Positions 62,228 through 64,000 of a stretch of DNA of 64,000 bases are shown in pieces. Both the position numbers and the translations under genes were made by a program. The notes below the pieces were generated by a model. It was not told the origin of the DNA. It saw only the letters and a list, made by a program, of their open reading frames with translations, and did no database searches. The stretch is from Trichlorobacter ammonificans (GTDB lineage: Bacteria > Desulfobacterota > Desulfuromonadia > Geobacterales > Pseudopelobacteraceae): assembly GCF_933509905.1 (NCBI RefSeq), contig NZ_OW150024.1:918001-982000 (forward strand). The letters are read 5' to 3'. The number at the start of each line of letters is the position of its first letter. The first letter of the stretch is position 1.

Positions 62228-64000
62228 GGTGTGCTCCCGGAAGCGTTCTGGGCGGCCTGGGCGGCTTGCATGGCCTGGATCACCTCCGCCGGTGGGCCGT
62301 CGGCGATCACCTGGCCCCGCCGCATGATCAGCAGCCGGTTGGCCAGGGAGAGCAGGCGGGGACGGTGGGTGGCGATCAGCACGATGTCCGTGGGCCGGGT
62401 GTGGCTTTGCAGCGCTTTCAATACCCGTTCCTCCGATTCCGTGTCAAGGGAGGCCGACGGCTCATCCAGCAGCCAGACCCGCGGACGTGCCAGGAAGATG
62501 CGGGAGATGGCGGTCAACTGGCGCTGGCCGCCGGAGAGCCCCTGGCCCCCTTCGCTGATTTCCGTGTCCATGCTGCGGGGACTGTCCGCCGCTACCCGGT
62601 CGAGTCCCAGCAGTTCCGCAACCTCCAGGAAGCGGGCATCGTTGATGCCGCCGGCCAGCATGATGTTGTTTTTGAGGGTCCCCTTAAAGAGATGGACGTC
62701 CTGGGGAAGGTAGCCGATCCGTTCGCCGAGCACCTGCGGGTCCAGTTCCCAGATGTCGGCCCCCCCCAGCTTTACCTGTCCTTCCGCCGGTTTGTACAGC
62801 CCCGCCGCCAGCTTGAGCAGGGTGGACTTGCCGCAACCGTTGGGTCCCATCACCACCACCCGGTCGCCCGGTCCGAAGGCGAGGGTCTCCACCTGCAAGC
62901 GTATCACCGGCGTACCGGGGTAGGCGAAGCGGACCCCTTCAAGCTCCAGCCGGTCCGGCAGGGTTTCGGGGACCAGCAGCACTTTCCCCTCGGGGCGGTT
63001 CCCCTCCAGGGCCAGCAGGCGGTTGACCATTTCCAGGGCTTCGCGCACATGCTGCCATTGCACCAGGATGCCCACGCTCTGGGCGATGGGGCCGATCACC
63101 TTGCCGCCCAGGATGGTGCAGGCGATCAGGCCGCCGGTGGTGAGCTGGCCGGCTTCGATCAGCAGGACCCCCACCACCACGGCGGCAACGTAGCCCACCG
63201 TGCTCAGGGTGGCGGTCGTGGTGGTGGTGAGGCTGCTGATCAGCTTGCTCTTCAGGGAGTAAGCGGCCATGCTCGCGGTGATACTGCGCCACAGGTCGGC
63301 GAAGAACCAGCCGCTGCCGCTGGACTGGATGGTTTCCGCCCCCTGGATCGTGTCCACCAGCAGGCCGTGGCGCTCGTGACCCCGCTGGATTTCCAGGCGG
63401 GCAAGGGTACGCAGCTGGCGCTGGGCCAGCCAGCCCAACAGCAGGGATACCGGCAGCAGCGCCAGGTAGACCGTGCTGATCATCCCGCCGATGGCGGCGA
63501 TGAACACGATGAACATCAGGCCGAAGGGGAGGTCGGTCATGGCGAAGACGATGGTGGAGGAGAAGAAGGTGCGCACCGTTTCCAGGCCGTTCATCTGGGC
63601 GGCCAGGGAGCCCAGGCTGCGGGGGCGCTTGTCCAGGCGCAGATCCAGCAGGTGTTCGTAGAGTTGCTGGGACAGGGCGATATCCACCCGCTTGGCAACC
63701 TCGTCCAGGATGCGGGAGCGGATAAACTTCAGCACCCAGTCCAGCAGCACCATGATCACCATGCCGGCCACCATGGCCCAGAGGGTGGCGTAGGCAAAGG
63801 TGGGCACCACCCGGTCGTAGACCTGCATGGAGAAAAGGGAGGTGGCCACCGCCAGCAGGTTGACCACCACGGTGGCCACGCCGACCTCCAGCAACCAGCG
63901 CTTGTCCCGCAGCAGTTCCCTGAGCAACATCTGCGAGGCGCTGCTTTTCAGCAGTTCACCGGCAGGGGTTTCCGGCCGCTCCACCCGTAGCCAGAGCACC
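62224..64000 (-). CDS. Type I secretion ABC exporter (LapB-type), partial
   Basis: At least 591 residues; the frame is still open at the window end, so the N-terminal region (often a degenerate C39 peptidase-like domain) is missing. A six-helix membrane domain (QVYDRVVPTFAYATLWAMVAG onwards) and an ATPase with Walker A GPNGCGKST, Q-loop YLPQDVHL, signature LSGGQRQ, Walker B VWLLDEPSASLD and H-loop ATHRPRLL. With the adaptor encoded after it, likely exports a large RTX-type adhesin; the substrate gene is not in the window. Confidence 0.92.
   Translation of the reverse strand, partial: VLWLRVERPETPAGELLKSSASQMLLRELLRDKRWLLEVGVATVVVNLLAVATSLFSMQVYDRVVPTFAYATLWAMVAGMVIMVLLDWVLKFIRSRILDEVAKRVDIALSQQLYEHLLDLRLDKRPRSLGSLAAQMNGLETVRTFFSSTIVFAMTDLPFGLMFIVFIAAIGGMISTVYLALLPVSLLLGWLAQRQLRTLARLEIQRGHERHGLLVDTIQGAETIQSSGSGWFFADLWRSITASMAAYSLKSKLISSLTTTTTATLSTVGYVAAVVVGVLLIEAGQLTTGGLIACTILGGKVIGPIAQSVGILVQWQHVREALEMVNRLLALEGNRPEGKVLLVPETLPDRLELEGVRFAYPGTPVIRLQVETLAFGPGDRVVVMGPNGCGKSTLLKLAAGLYKPAEGQVKLGGADIWELDPQVLGERIGYLPQDVHLFKGTLKNNIMLAGGINDARFLEVAELLGLDRVAADSPRSMDTEISEGGQGLSGGQRQLTAISRIFLARPRVWLLDEPSASLDTESEERVLKALQSHTRPTDIVLIATHRPRLLSLANRLLIMRRGQVIADGPPAEVIQAMQAAQAAQNASGSTP

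Overview
The window looks like chromosomal DNA of a Geobacter-type bacterium (Desulfuromonadia/Geobacterales). The evidence is high-GC coding on both strands, the block kdsA-kdsD-kdsC-lptC-lptA-lptB-rpoN-hpf-hprK-rapZ-EIIA-HPr, the order ilvC-psd-pssA, a DsbC-like protein with a CXXCH motif, and a CPA2 antiporter. The genus cannot be fixed from sequence alone.

Layout. 1-5.1 kb (+): 3' end of lepA, lepB, aspS, a LysM lipoprotein and ilvC. 5.1-9.8 kb: phospholipid genes psd and pssA, a YfcE-type phosphoesterase (-), sppA, DAHP synthase (-) and gmhB. 9.8-15.1 kb (+): rmlA, then the cell-shape operon mreC-mreD-mrdA-rodA. 15.2-28.7 kb (-): a DsbC-like protein, an NtrC-type response regulator and its kinase, prepilin peptidase, regulatory PTS genes (HPr, EIIA, rapZ, hprK), hpf, rpoN, the Lpt export genes and the Kdo genes. 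28.8-40.5 kb (+): a small secreted hypothetical, a cation/H+ antiporter, a universal stress protein, secA, argJ, a DUF2914 protein, a beta-lactamase-fold hydrolase, a receiver-domain protein and trpD-trpC, ending in a strong terminator.

The accessory part runs from 40.6 to 59.5 kb. It begins with a ParE-type toxin gene broken by a frameshift and an intact antitoxin, then about 520 bp without a convincing gene. A complete type I-C CRISPR-Cas operon follows (cas3-cas5c-cas8c-cas7-cas4-cas1-cas2), with two extra small genes inside it: a Bro-N (phage antirepressor-like) fragment between cas7 and cas4, and a 57-residue basic protein translationally coupled to cas1. After a leader comes one very large array, counted by hand as 129 repeats of 37 bp and 128 spacers (50299-59528). 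One spacer occurs twice. cas3 to cas7 is visibly more AT-rich than the flanks, which suggests acquisition by transfer.

59.6-64 kb: a CCA-adding enzyme (+), a bidirectional terminator, and a type I secretion pair (HlyD-type adaptor and a partial ABC exporter, -).

The least explained feature is the DNA upstream of cas3. It holds a degenerate copy of the 3' half of the CRISPR repeat. The bases right after that copy recur directly behind a TTC (the usual type I-C PAM) about 70 bp further on, nearer cas3. This resembles a CreR/CreA-like guide, but it is speculative because the hairpin arm of the repeat is missing.
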